DNA of 64,000 nt from Chloranthus sessilifolius (GCA_021018995.1 CM037590.1:44270287-44334286), one strand, 5' to 3'; shown: positions 49,358-60,759, counted from the first letter of the stretch. Notes: a model not told the origin generated them from the letters alone. Program-made: numbers and translations.

Positions 49358-51169
49358 TGTTGTGATTTTTTTTAATGTAATGTTTTACTCGCAACTGCAC
49401 GAATCGGTTTGTATATAGTGGGTGCGGAGTACGAGATCGTTCCCACGAGGACTAATTTTGAAATACCTAAAAGAGACAAGCAATTCTAGAAATCTATGAA
49501 GATCTAACAGTATTCTACCAGTTTTATGATTTAAGCGGTTGATGAGATGGTAATTAATGACTACAAACTAAAATTCAATTGATAATTCAAAAGTAAAAGT
49601 GAAGATGATGATAAAGATGAAGATACTAAATCCTCCCATCTTTGGTCCGTTCTTCCTATAATATAAATCTAAGGATTAAATTATGAGATATTTCATTGGT
49701 AACAAACATCTTTTATGGAAGATCAATGGTCAACACCCTAATAGGTTCCACGTTGCATCCCTGCAATCAGGACTTAGATGATTTTCATATATATAGATCT
49801 GGGATCAAGGGCATGGCTAGGCATACATGATCTCAGGTTCAAATAAAAATCATCCCCAAGGTGGGTGAAAATTCCAACAAGAATACCACTTATAAATCTG
49901 AAATCAAGGGCATGGCTCGGCACACTTTATTCAGATTAGGGATTATTTAAGATAAAATTACCTTTACAGAACCAAAATCCAGAGCATGGCTTGGCACACT
50001 CGATCCCAGAACATAATCGTAATTAGATCCACATGATGAAAGCAAAAAGACCATAACAATGATTGGGTAAAATTACCGTCACAGATCTGAGATCCCGGGC
50101 ATGGCTCGGCACACGCGATCCCGGTTAGTGGCGGAGATTTCATCCGTTCATGATAGCACAACAACCATAAAAATAAAATTTCATATTTTAATCCTAAATT
50201 TATATTATTAAAAGTACATCCCTCGGATGGGAATCATTAGATCCCCATCCCTATAAATTTAGCCACACATATTGTAAGTAAATGACATAAATAAATAAAG
50301 ACGGGAAAATAATATTAATTAAAATTACCTCAAACTTCAAAATAAATTACGTTGATCCACAAGTATGATGATCTTCATAAACGAAATTAATGCAGGGATA
50401 AACTTTGAACAAAATTTAGGAATGAGTACTGAAAAATTAAAGGGAACAAAGCTCTCAAAAGAATAATAAAATTTTCCTATTTCTATGTCTAACTATGAAA
50501 AATAATGGCTAAAAACTAAGAACACTAAAAACTAAAACTCTTTCCTAAAACTAATTCCTACGTAATTCTAATTCTAAAAAGAGATATTTTTCCGAAGTGT
50601 TTGAGTCGCTTTAAATAGACCCGTCGTCGCGGAAGTCTCCTAAGCCAATATTTTCGGGTCGATTAATCGACCAGGGAGGGTCGATGCATCGAGCCGCAAA
50701 AAAGTCCCAAAAATTAGGTTTCAAAGGTCTTTCGTGTCGACTCGACTGCTCGATTAATTGACCTGTAGGGTCGATGCATCGACCCCAGAAATCCGTGAAA
50801 TTCAGCACTTCTTCTTGGTTCAGATACTACTTCGGTATTTCAGCCATAACTTTCTGTCTCAAACTCGGATTGAGACAATTCTTGCGCTGTTGGAAAGCTG
50901 ACGAAAAGATCTACAACTTTCATGTTTTGACAATTTCGTAATTCGGCCGTCTTGAAGGTCCAAATTTAGCCGCAAGTCGCACTAAGTTCTTGATTACCCG
51001 AAGTTGCAGTGTTTTGACATTATATTTAGAATTCTTGGATTGTTTTCTATACTTGGGTTGTATTTACCTGAAACACTTCAAATCTAATCAATCTCATCAG
51101 ATAGCCTTCATCGAACAGCTAAATATAGGTATTTAGGGGTGAAATATCCTCATTTTTTAGTATTCATCA
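49358..51169 (-). mobile_element. Solo LTR, 1.81 kb, CACAT duplication, inside the Helitron
   Basis: On the + strand it runs from TGTTGTGA to TATTCATCA, with CACAT on both sides (49353-49357 and 51170-51174). On the minus strand a TATA box (TCTATTTAAAGC, near 50615) precedes the part that ends ...GTGCAGTTGCGAG...ACAACA, the usual 3' end of plant Ty3-type LTRs, so I orient it minus. It holds four copies of GGCATGGCTCGGCACAC-like sequence (about 49810, 49909, 49983, 50097) and paired perfect palindromes at 50657-50672, 50681-50692 and 50768-50785. There are no coding regions. Confidence 0.75.
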
Positions 51170-51360
51170 CACATAAACCTAGAGAGAAGTGAACATACAC
51201 AAAGAGAACACACCGAAAAAAAGGGAACATGTACAGAAAGGTAGTTCAAGTCTTTCTCCTAATGTATCCAACTCCAGCCCGGTCTGACAATACAAATCTC
51301 TTTGCTTTCGACAGCAGATTGGGCCACTCCCAAAGGTTGTGTTTTTTTCCCTTGTAAGCC

Positions 51361-52179
51361 TCAACGCATAAGAAATCTGCTACTATACAAATGTGTAATC
51401 TTATATGGAGAGGTTTTGTTAAGTAGAGTCATCATTTCATCAACCATATAGGATGAGATATGATTTAGGTGCATACCATATGCTATGTGATGAATTAATG
51501 TTTGGTCATCTCCCTCAATCCGTATATTATGCCAATGATGCTTAACAGCGGGTTGAAGACCACAGAGAAGGGACTTAAATTTCTGCAATGTAAGACTTGC
51601 ATCGACCTAGACGATCTCCAAATGCAAGAATGACGAAGCCTCTGTGATCTCTGAAAATACCACCCCTCGGCTGCACTCGATAGGGAGAACATCTTCCAAC
51701 CCTCTCTCATTTATCTCATAATTTACTCTCAAAGAACCATCAAAATGCAGTTTTATCCAACCAAATTGAGGTTGCCTCTATTTCACAATACATTGATAGT
51801 TAACACGTTCTTTCGAACATGCAATTAAGGACAATATGGTAGAACGAGCAGGGACCACTTGTTCTTCTACTTTCAAGTTGTTTGGGGATGTCATCCTAGG
51901 CAAATCAGAATGACTAGTGTATGTTGAAGACCGTTTCCCTCTTGAATGTTCTACACCATCTTCTTCTTTGATTGGCTGCACAGTGCCAACTAAGGTGGGA
52001 ATATGAGTAATCGCAATTGTACTCACATTGGCGTCTCTATTGTTGGCTATGCAATCAATTTTGTTGCTTATAGGAGAGGAAGTAGAAGCCATGTTGGAGG
52101 AGGTCACTGTACACATATCATGAAAAATAACTTCCAAAAATCTGACATTTAGCCAAGAGAAGGAAAGAACATTAGTCAT
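51361..52179 (-). pseudogene. RNase H-like (RVT_3) coding remnant in the Helitron
   Basis: From an ATG at about 52090 (or 52179) the frame runs to IVK, a TAG, then RQPQFGWIKLHFDGSL. The TAG stands where this domain normally has Trp (VKW..P..GW.KLNFDGS). The frame then shifts and continues ASLTLQKFKSLLCGLQPAVK and HNIRIEGDDQTLIHHIAYGM. The first Asp (FDGS) and the EGD Asp are kept, the middle Glu appears as Lys, and the C-terminal N..AD..LA motif is missing. The 100 residues before the domain are Ser/Thr-rich and not LINE-like, so capture of a host RNase H-like gene is as likely as a LINE insertion. Confidence 0.6.
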
Positions 52180-52850
52180 AAATAATGGAATAGAAGTAGA
52201 AAGTAAAGAGTAGAAGAGAAACCATAACTTGTGTAATATTTCTATTAATACTTACGGGGGCACGAAAGGGACTTCCATTTGTTTGATGGATTATCAGTCC
52301 TTAAAAAAAAGGGTACATAAGAGAATTAGGTAGGGAGAAATGTTTGGGAAAGACTAAAGAATAGAGTTCATAACTATTTATGTCCATGTAAAATCAGTGA
52401 TGGCACTTGCTTAGAGCATTTCACCCTCACTTGAGAATGAAGAAATTAGTAACTCCAAACTAAAAATTGATTTAAAAATAGAGGACCAAAGTCGTTAGGC
52501 TAAATGAGAATAATATATCTCTAATGAGAAGCTAATTGCAGAGAATGAGCTGAAGTTTAGCTAATGGCCAACCTATGATTGGTGGAATAGTCTTTGATAT
52601 TAAAGAACTGGCAAAGGCATTTCAAACTACACATATTTCTCTAACTGCTTTCGCGAAACAAATCATGTGGCTGATGTGATAGCAAATTTTGCCCTTTGAG
52701 AGCCAATATTAAAAAATAAATATCCTCAAAACATAGTTCTGATATCATTCCATTAGACTCTTCAGTTAATAGTTAATAAAAAAATTCCATAAGTCTTTCT
52801 ATTCATGGGAACGTACATCAACAGGAAAAGATGATAGCAAGATTCCTAAG
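52180..52850. other. Helitron interior without recognisable genes
   Basis: AT-rich sequence between the two coding remnants. I see no open frame, repeat or element end that I can support. It could be an intron joining them. Confidence 0.4.
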
Positions 52851-52858
52851 TCCTATTT

Positions 52859-53194
52859 CTACGGTTCAGGGGTATAGGTTTCAGTCTGCAACCTCTCTAT
52901 GTCGGCTGTCAGCTTCTTCAACATCTTTTCAAGGGTTTTTAGACCGTTTATGTCTTCGTTGAAATTGATTTCTATGTTTCTTAACCCCGCCTGGAGTCGA
53001 ACTCTCCTCTCCCTCTCCTCTTGAAGCACACTCAACAAATCTTGGGTAGTGATTTGCTTCCTGCAGTCTTCTAGTACATTTTGATGTAAGATTTCTCGGT
53101 TGTGTTTAAGCGAGCTCTCTAGGGAAGTGTATTATTCTAATAATGTTTCCGTATTTACTTCCATGGTGTAAACGGATCCATATGCTGGGTTCAT
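52859..53194 (-). pseudogene. Coiled-coil protein ORF (111 codons) with one internal stop, captured in the Helitron
   Basis: ATG at 53194-53192, stop TAG at 52861-52859. The frame is open for all 112 codons except TAA at codon 21 (after ...MEVNTETLLE). The rest is an amphipathic, charged helix: SLESSLKHNREILHQNVLED, QDLLSVLQEERERRVRLQAG, NGLKTLEKMLKKLTADIERL, ending YTPEP. No known domain is evident. Codon use and heptad pattern make a chance frame unlikely; a single base change makes the stop. It is either a captured host gene or exon, or part of a gene shared with the RNase H-like remnant downstream. Confidence 0.55.
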
Positions 53195-54235
53195 CTGAAA
53201 CAAGGTCAACTTTCTCTGGTAAGAATCCGAGTAAAAAAATGTGTCTAAAATTTTTAAATTTTCATTTTTTTCCTATGACCAAGATTTTCAATAACACACA
53301 ACAATGAAAAATTCATAACTGACAAAGTAATCAAATAACATCAAACTCTCTCTTTCATCTCCTCTTTTCCTCATGATTGTATTTGGGTTGGAGAATCACC
53401 CTAACGATATTGGGATCTTCTTTCCTCTTATATGAATGAATGATATTCTCTTCTTCTCATATTTAAATAATACCAATAATAATAAATAGCATTAGAGCAT
53501 AAGTCTCTTTATTAGTGTTTCCTTAAATTTATAATTATGTAATATACTTCTTTTATTTTACTTGTCAATTTTCAATGTCGAAATATCTGTTAGGATTGGT
53601 CCTTGGATGTATGTTCTAGGTCTAATGGCCAATATTTTTTTTCATGGCTAAATGATGAGGAAAGGGAATTTGGGCTAAACTTGTTCATTTTTAAACCATC
53701 ATATACAACATAAAGAGATTGCTAGCAGTCCAATTCCTAGTCACCACTATTTTTATTTTTTTTCATATAATTGCGATCCTTTCTATTGATATCATTTTCT
53801 TTTTCTGCTAACTAATTCAAAGCCTCTAAAATGGAATTGACTTTATAAACTCCAAAATAGTTTACATTAATCAGTGTGAAAGAATCAATAGGATCTCCTT
53901 GTCCCTTTTTTTTTCCAAACAAACTGAAAATCATTTAGTTCTCAAACCTTAAATACTTACATCTTAACATATCTATGAAAATCAAAGGGCAATATGAAAA
54001 TCCAAGGGCAACTTCGAGACTTCATTTTGGGAAAAAGAAATATATATTCTTTGTACTAATGGAAAACCTAATTTAGGAATGATGTTTATATTAGAACAAG
54101 GATACAACTATACCACATCATATCCACTTGATATGCAGGAATTCACAGGTTTAGGAGATGAAATAGTTGGCAAAAAAATTCGTCAAAAATTTTGATCCTT
54201 GCACTTGTCCAAAATAAAGAATCTCATTGTTGCAC
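53195..54235. other. Helitron interior, non-coding
   Basis: AT-rich and without coding frames. Near 54180-54215 one end (inverted CAAGGATCAAAATTTTTGACG) resembles the TIR of the MITEs at 13293 and 30002, but the partner end was not found. Confidence 0.4.
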
Positions 54236-54242
54236 AAAAGTA

Positions 54243-54745
54243 TAGTGAGGGCTGCCAATGGTTGCCTATTGAGCTGAGCTGGTTATAGGTGAAATTCAAT
54301 TCCTTCACCTCTCAGAGGACACAAAGCAGGCAGCAAGCAACAAGAACTCGGTGCAGGTTGCATTGGGCCTAGAATGTGTAAGCCTGAATTGTTAGGTTAA
54401 AAACAATCGGGTGAGCCAACGGCCGACCTTAACCTGGCCCAAGTGAGACCGACTAAATTAAGGGAAAAGGTTGAGATTGCCCAATTAAGGTCGAAGCCTG
54501 ATTTGGGTACAACTTCGGCTTAAATAAAAAACTCCAGCTTTAAATGACTTGGTTCGTTCAAGGCTGAGATTGCCCAATTAACGTCCAAACTTGATTTGGG
54601 TACAACTTTGGCTTAAATAAAAAACTCCAGTTTTAAATGACTTGGTTCGTTCCTAGCCCAATTTTCTAATGGGCCCAAGCTTATGTTTAGTTTTTATAAT
54701 AGGTGGGCTAACCAAAGGCCCAATCCAAACCGTCTGATTGCCATC
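54243..54745. mobile_element. hAT-like MITE with an internal tandem duplication
   Basis: The left end GTGAGGGCTGCCAATGG and the right end (inverted TAGGATGGCAATCAGACGG) are of the TAGGGCTGNCAA type. Inside, a unit of about 96-103 bp (GATTTGGGTACAACTT...TTAAATGACTTGGTTCGTTC) is repeated in tandem (about 54495-54570 and 54591-54655). No exact target duplication was found. Confidence 0.6.
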
Positions 54746-54769
54746 CTACATGTAATATTAGATATTACA

Positions 54770-55940
54770 AACTCTGGACCATCATTTAAGCACAGAAATA
54801 ATGTTTAACATTTGGGTGATCACTACTATCAGAGTGACAGATCACATATTCAAGTGAAATACAAAATCTGGGCCATCATTTAAGCACAAAAATAGTGTTT
54901 AACATATGGGTGATCACTACTATCACAGTCACAGATCACATATTCAAGTGAAATACAAAATCTAGACCATCATTTAAGCACAAAAATAGTGTTTAACATG
55001 TGGGTGGTAGCTAATATCACAATGACAGATCATATATTCAAGTGAAACATACCCAAAAATGACGTTTGACCCAAAAATGATGTTGAAGAAGATTTAACCA
55101 TCTGATCCATTGACTATAATATCAATCGTTGTTTTTAGTTTTGATGGTTTTTTTGCTGCTCGATTTATCAGGGTGTTTATTTCTAGGTGGGTGATAACTA
55201 CTATCATAGTAACCTCAAGGGGTTAGATGAGCTGGCCAGATACCTTCTTCCAAAAGCAGGAGACCTGAGTTCGAATCCCTTCCCTCCCTTAAGGCCACCC
55301 TAGGGATTTATATCCCGTGCTGACCCGGCATGTGCTGAATTTGGGGTGCGCATGTGCCTCTGGGATTAGGCGGGTGTTCTAAGAGGCCCGGATACCCAGG
55401 TTATCAAAAAAAAAAAAAACTATCATAGTAACAAATCACATATTCAAGTGAAATGCAAAATCTGGACCATCATTTAAGCACATAAATAGTGTTTAACATG
55501 TGGGTGATCACTACTATCACAGTCACATATCACATATTCAAGTGAAATACAAAATCTGGACCATCATTTAAGCACAAAAATAGTGTTTAACATGTGGGTG
55601 ATAACTACTATCACAATGACAAATTGCATATTCAAGTGAAATCTACCCAAAAATGATGTTTGACCCAAAAATGATGTTGAAGAAGATTTAACCATCCGAT
55701 CCATTGACTAAAATATCAACCGTTATTTTTAGTTTTGATGGTTTTTTTGGTACTCAATTTATCAAGGTGTTTATTTCTAGGTGGGTGATAACTACTATCA
55801 TAATGACAAATCACATATTCAAGTGAAACATATCCAAAAATGAAGTTTGAAGAAGTTTTAATCATCCGTTCCATTGACTAAAATATCAACCGTTGGTTTT
55901 AGCTTTGATGGCTTTTTTGGTGCTCGATTTATCAGGGTGT
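54770..55940. repeat. Tandem array of the catttaagcac repeat, split by a SINE
   Basis: The unit of about 93 bp (ACCATCATTTAAGCACA...ATAGTGTTTAACATGTGGG...CATATTCAAGTGAAATACAAAATCTGG) occurs at least five times; a longer unit of about 300 bp, ending with CGATTTATCAGGGTGTTTA, occurs three times. It is a higher-order array of the same dispersed family seen at 4790 and 37310. Non-coding. Confidence 0.75.
55214..55418 (+). mobile_element. tRNA-derived SINE, copy 2, exact 14-bp duplication
   Basis: A 205-bp unit from CTCAAGGGGTTAGATGAG to a poly-A tail, flanked on both sides by ACTATCATAGTAAC (55200-55213 and 55419-55432). Box A-like GATGAGCTGGCCAGA is weak; box B GAGTTCGAATCCC (about 55270) is good. 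The body GGCCACCCTAGGGATTTATA is shared with copy 1 (5031-5241, minus strand). The exact duplication and pure A tail mean it is young, and younger than both the tandem array and the Helitron that carry it. Confidence 0.92.
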
Positions 55941-58185
55941 TTAGTTTTAGGTATGGACATGTTTAAAATTTATGAGGTTAATCAATTTTACAATCGCAAT
56001 TAAAAACAGGTGATATATTTTATTCTTGAAAATGAAAATCTTATGATCTTGTTGAGCTAAGACTATTTGCTACTTCATGGTATTTCATTTTATGGTTGGA
56101 TATGTTTGGGAATTTTAGAGTTAGCTAATGTTATAGTAAATTTGCAAAAATAAAACTGAAGATGTTATAGTTATGGTTACAAATTGTCAAACAGGATGAG
56201 CACAGAATTGGGGGCAAAAATATTTTTCAAAATAGAATGGGCATAGAATTCCAGACATATATTTTTTTACTTGGTCGCCCATAATTCCATGCTCATTTTG
56301 TTTTGCGAAAATTTTCACTTTTGCTATGTAGAGCTAATTAGTTTCAAGTCAGAATCTAACAAAAAATCACTTTACTATTGAATTATATCCATTTATTAAT
56401 CAACCATAGAATTCAATTCCAATAGCTGGCTAAGACCACTCTTATCTTCTAATAAGATTTATATGCTTCTAAAGTCCAGTAACTAAGTAAAGATGGTAGA
56501 GTTGGTCTAAGGGTGCCAATTTCAGGTACTGGTCTTAAAGCGTATGGGTTCGAATCTCATTTCTAAGGTACTGTTCCTAGAGGGTATGGTCTAAGGAACC
56601 AATAGCAAATATTTTTCACTTGTTTGCCCAATATTTATATAGGATAAATGACATTAGCATGCCCTTTTTACAGATTGTGCCATGGCCGTCCCACTTGTTG
56701 GTATTATAAATTTATAGGGTATATTCTCAATCAAGGTGAGACAAACAACTTCTACCATTCGGGAATAAATGAAATGTAACCGGTACAGCCAGCCATGGAC
56801 GGTAAGGGTACCGAAGTCGAGATTTTAAAACTTGGTCTTAGGTGCTGATAAATTTGAACTTCCAATAAAAAACCAATTGGCTATGAGTGGAGAGGCCCAG
56901 GATCTAAGGTAAGACTAACACACTAATGAACTATATGTGTGAAACACAAAATATTGAAGATTAGGTTGCATAATTTATAATTTTTCTCCCTCTTATATTG
57001 TTCCTTCAGCACACATCAGTGTCTATACCCAGCTCATGTTTTATATAAGACAACATACAAATGTGCCTTCAGCAGACATCAGTGTCGATACCCAACTCAC
57101 ATATATTTTATATAAGACAACATATAAATGTAGTTAGATCTAATCATATGAGAGCCCATGATTCAAACTTAGATTTAAATATAATTGAAATCGAAAGCGC
57201 AGATTACTCATATTAATCAAGCCTGTAACATGGCAATTAAGAGGTATTGGTGGCAAGAACATATGGTCTTAATTAGGTATTACCTCCAAAATTTCACATT
57301 TGTATTAGTTGAGGCTGCAAGTTAGGAACATAAATTAAGATGAATTAATGGCAGTTCCTATTAATGAAATTGAAGCATAGATGAGGCAGTAAATTTATAT
57401 GAGCAATATTCGAAGAGTAATATCCATATAACCTCTATTCGAGTATTAGTGTTACAACCGAAGAGTAATATCAACATAACCTCTCTTAGTGTTACATGGG
57501 AGGACAAAGCACATTAAAGCTGAATTCTACTTAGATATGTGAAAACAATACAATGGAAAGAGTTATCAAGATTTTGCAAATGCTCAAAATGTAACTTACG
57601 TTTTACCAGGAAAGGAAATTGAGAGTTGAAAAATCAGAGTCGAGAACGAGTAACTTACTAACCATATGCCAGTAAATTTAAGTCATGAAACTATGTAGTT
57701 ACTTATTACTTCGAATCATTGAACTATGTAACTAAGTTTTTTTTACTTAAAGATAATTTGTAACATCTCCTATAATCAAATATTACAGCATTTTATAGCA
57801 GTATATATGGACTAAAGTATACAACAGTTGCTGTAATCAGACGTCTATAACAGTTTATAGGAACAAAGTTTATAGGATACTTCTAAGATGAGTTGATTGG
57901 AATAGATTGACATTCTAAATATTTAATTTTTATAAAAAAAATTATGGAAATATATAATCACACACAAAACAGAGTACTAACTTATCCAAACTTAAATATT
58001 ATATCCGAGTTTCTAATCTGTTCACATTGTTTTCTTCCAAAAGCAATGAAATTTTGGGTCGACTATATGGGAAATATGTGTGAGGGATAAAATTCAGAAA
58101 ATAAATTAAAAAAGAGAAGACCAATTAGCTTCAACAATAAGTAGAGAAATCTCCAACCAATCTAATGGAAAATATTGTTATCAAA
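55941..58185. other. Helitron interior, non-coding
   Basis: AT-rich. 56200-56310 holds an imperfect inverted repeat around GAATGGGCATAGAATT. 57000-57110 and 57400-57500 hold short direct duplications (CAGCACACATCAGTGTCTATACCC; GAAGAGTAATATC). No gene is seen. Confidence 0.45.
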
Positions 58186-58188
58186 AGG

Positions 58189-58460
58189 AAACACCTGAGG
58201 TTGCCGAAAATCGAGTGACCTTTGCGATCAATCTTCAATGAAAAGTCTCAGGTCTGGAACTCCTTCTGTGTATCTAGTTTATCAGGTGAACATGTTAGAA
58301 TCTCTGCTTTTTTTGAAAGACAAAAATACAGATGTGCAAAACATAATAAAACACCGGAGGTTGCCGAAATCGAGAGACGCCTGGGATCAATCTTGAATGA
58401 TCGAACGTCCCAGCTCTACAACTCCTTCTCTGCAACTGGTTTATAAGATGAAGATGTTAA
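58189..58460. repeat. Tandem duplication, about 160 bp period
   Basis: AAACACCTGAGGTTGCCGAAA (58189) and AAACACCGGAGGTTGCCGAAA (58350) start two diverged copies sharing GATCAATCTT, ACTCCTTCT and the AGATGTTA.AAT end. It lies next to a GC-richer block and may be part of the promoter or leader of a Helitron minus-strand transcript. Confidence 0.6.
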
Positions 58461-58512
58461 AATTTGCTATCTTTTTTAAAGAGAAGAATATAAAATGTAT
58501 TAGAGAATATAT

Positions 58513-58702
58513 ACCAGGGATTCTTCTTCTTTCTTCTTTTTCTGTTGATAGAAAGGGAGAGAAATGAAGAAGAAGGTGAGCAGGTAGCGTTTGTTTGAGA
58601 AGGTAGAGGGGGGTTATTATAAAACAGCTGTGGGTAGCAATTATGATCGTCGCCTCCATAGCCGCCCTTCTTTCCCAACTTAGACGTTCCATTCGGCAAC
58701 AT
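58513..58702 (-). other. Possible 5' exon of a Helitron transcript
   Basis: The minus strand from 58740 is relatively GC- and CT-rich like a plant 5' leader. An ATG at 58702 opens MLPNGTSKLGKKGGYGGDDH, and GAATCCCTG|GTATAT near 58513 would serve as a splice donor. The product is not recognisable; an overlapping frame is equally open. Speculative. Confidence 0.25.
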
Positions 58703-58869
58703 TTACAGGAGGAAGAGGAGATGGCGGTGAGCTGAAATCGTTGGCCAATGTAAAATTTTCTTGAACCCTACGAAAATGAAGGAGGTAATAAAGCTGATAT
58801 GGCAACTTTTTTTGTGTGAACTGCGTTGGAGGAATCATGAATGAAGAAGGGAAGGAAATTTATTGTGTT

Positions 58870-59800
58870 AACCACCCTTTAAACATCAAGTAGTGTGTAA
58901 ACGATCTTGAATCATTGATTGTTTTATGATCTTCGAAATCGAAACCGTCAAAGTAATATATTATCAATTAAAGGGCTATGATTCCTAAAATCAAATTTGG
59001 TAGGAGATTGGAACCATCCAATCCGTTCAATCTACTATCAACGGTTGTTAGTACGAAGTACCACACCACTTATGTTCTAAGAACCACATCTAAATGGCAG
59101 ATAGTCATTGACTACTTCCAATCAGATGGTAGAGATTGAATTTCTTTGTAATCTTCAATATAATAAATCTTAAGATCATGAGCCTATTATCAGACGATTA
59201 GATTTCGCAAGCTTACTTTACCTGTTTCTAAGTGAGGTGGTAGAAACATATAGTATTATGGTAGTAACAAGAGTATTACAATATCATTAAAGATAAAGAT
59301 TGTTTTTACCTTAAACAGAGGAGAACCCGTTGACTGGTTCTAATCAGATGGTAGACATCGAATTTCTTTCTAATCTTCTAGAGAATAGATTTGAAGATCA
59401 TGAGCTTACTATCCAGTGGTGAGGTTTCGTCAACTTACTTGACCTTTTTCTAAGTGAGGAGGTTGGAATATATAGTACTATAGTAGTATGGTAGTAAGAA
59501 GACCATCAAAAAATTATATTTTTTTTTATTACCTACCATAAAAGGTAATGCATGTCACTTTTGTTGCGTCAATCGAAGGATGGTGATAATGACAAGAAAA
59601 AATAAGGCAAATATCGTTTATCACGGTACATAATACTAATTTCCTATTTTTAAGATGAACACATATTTCAGAGACATAGGATAGGACATTGACATCATGC
59701 ATATACAAAGTTGTTATGAAACATAGACACTAGATAATCACTCACATGGTGTTAAACCATCCTTTAAACACGAAATAGTGTTTATAGGATCTTATGAATG
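58870..59800. repeat. Dispersed repeat modules near the Helitron 5' end
   Basis: 59100-59215 and 59330-59430 are two related copies of the TTGACT..TTC.AATCAGATGGTAGA...ATCTTAAGATCATGAGC module; 58870-59040 and 59750-59795 carry CCTTTAAACA..AAATAGTGTTTA phrases of the other family. Non-coding. Confidence 0.55.
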
Positions 59801-60538
59801 GAGGGTGCTAGGGTTTTGATCGAGTATGGGGAGGTCTAGGGTTCAATATGGTCTAAATATCATAAAGTCGATCAAACTATTATTTTGACGGTTTAGATTG
59901 AAGTTCTAAATCATCAAACGATCAGAGATTATCGGAGAACTACAATACTTGATAATGCTACTAACACCGTGGAAGAACTTATTTTTAACTTAGAATAAAT
60001 CTCTAGTAAGTGGACTGCTTCAACATCTTTTTTACACGTATTCGCTGGATATTTTAATAGGTTTGCTGAGTTGTATCTTTAACCATAGAAACCTATTTTA
60101 TTATTAAAAAGTAAGAGGTCCCTACCATCAATATTTCAATAAAGCAGGGAGACCTTTGGTATTATAAATAACAATAATGATTAATAATTTGGATAATCTG
60201 TCATCTAAGAAGCACAATCAACCGTAAGGCCGCCCTCAAATATCATGACACTTGTGTTTATATGGTCTCAAAGCAAAGGTAAAAACCCAATACAAAAGCA
60301 TCGTGAAAAGTATCAACCAATCGATATATACCCTGAAAAATCGTTGGTTTAACTTATTAAAAACTAATGAAAATATTATATGGAATTTACTATGTAGTAT
60401 CAAATTCTTTTAAAATATTCGATAAAATACTCTTTAATGTTGAGAATAATTAAATAATAATATGGATATTTTGGTCATTTGAAAAGTTAGCCGGACAGAA
60501 ATCATTAACCACCCATTTGGCTTATATAATAGTATAGA

Positions 60539-60751
60539 TATAAATAAAAAGAGATGTACAAGGCGAGGCTGCGCGGGGCTTATCGGCTTTAATTTGTTAA
60601 GCCCTTATCTAGCCCGAAATACAACAGACTTTTGGTTCTGAAGCCCTAGTCCCGCCCTCTTACACCATTTTCAAGTCCTAGCCGTAAGATTTTAGGGCCG
60701 GTCTAAGCGGGCTGACTGGCAGCCCGACCCAATTCATAGCCTTAGTAGATG
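60539..60751. other. Spacer between Helitron and hAT element
   Basis: Rich in GGGCTTATCGGC / GCCCGACCC phrases, so probably the remains of a GGCCCGA-type hAT MITE. There is no gene. Confidence 0.4.
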
Positions 60752-60759
60752 CAAGCCAC

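Larger units (their letters stand above)
39679..60538 (-). mobile_element. Helitron, about 20.9 kb, with decayed RepHel and RPA genes
   Basis: Minus-strand 5' end TCTATACTATTATATAAGCC (at 60538, after A) and 3' end ...GCATTTAACTAG (at 39679, before T), so it fits insertion between A and T. A hairpin ACATGC-GAA-GCACGT (39691-39705, one mismatch) precedes the CTAG by 8 bases. Both ends are the usual plant Helitron form. In order on the minus strand: 12-14 kb containing gene remnants and later insertions, RepHel (46.7-41.9 kb), RPA1-like gene (41.8-40.0 kb), 3' end. RPA next to RepHel is the known plant arrangement. That the 60538 end belongs to the same element rather than a second, nested Helitron is inferred from finding no other end in between. 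Confidence 0.7.

Noticed and set aside
49358..51169. Helitron-internal gene region
   Set aside because: TG...CA ends with an exact CACAT duplication and splitting of a minisatellite show a later LTR insertion.
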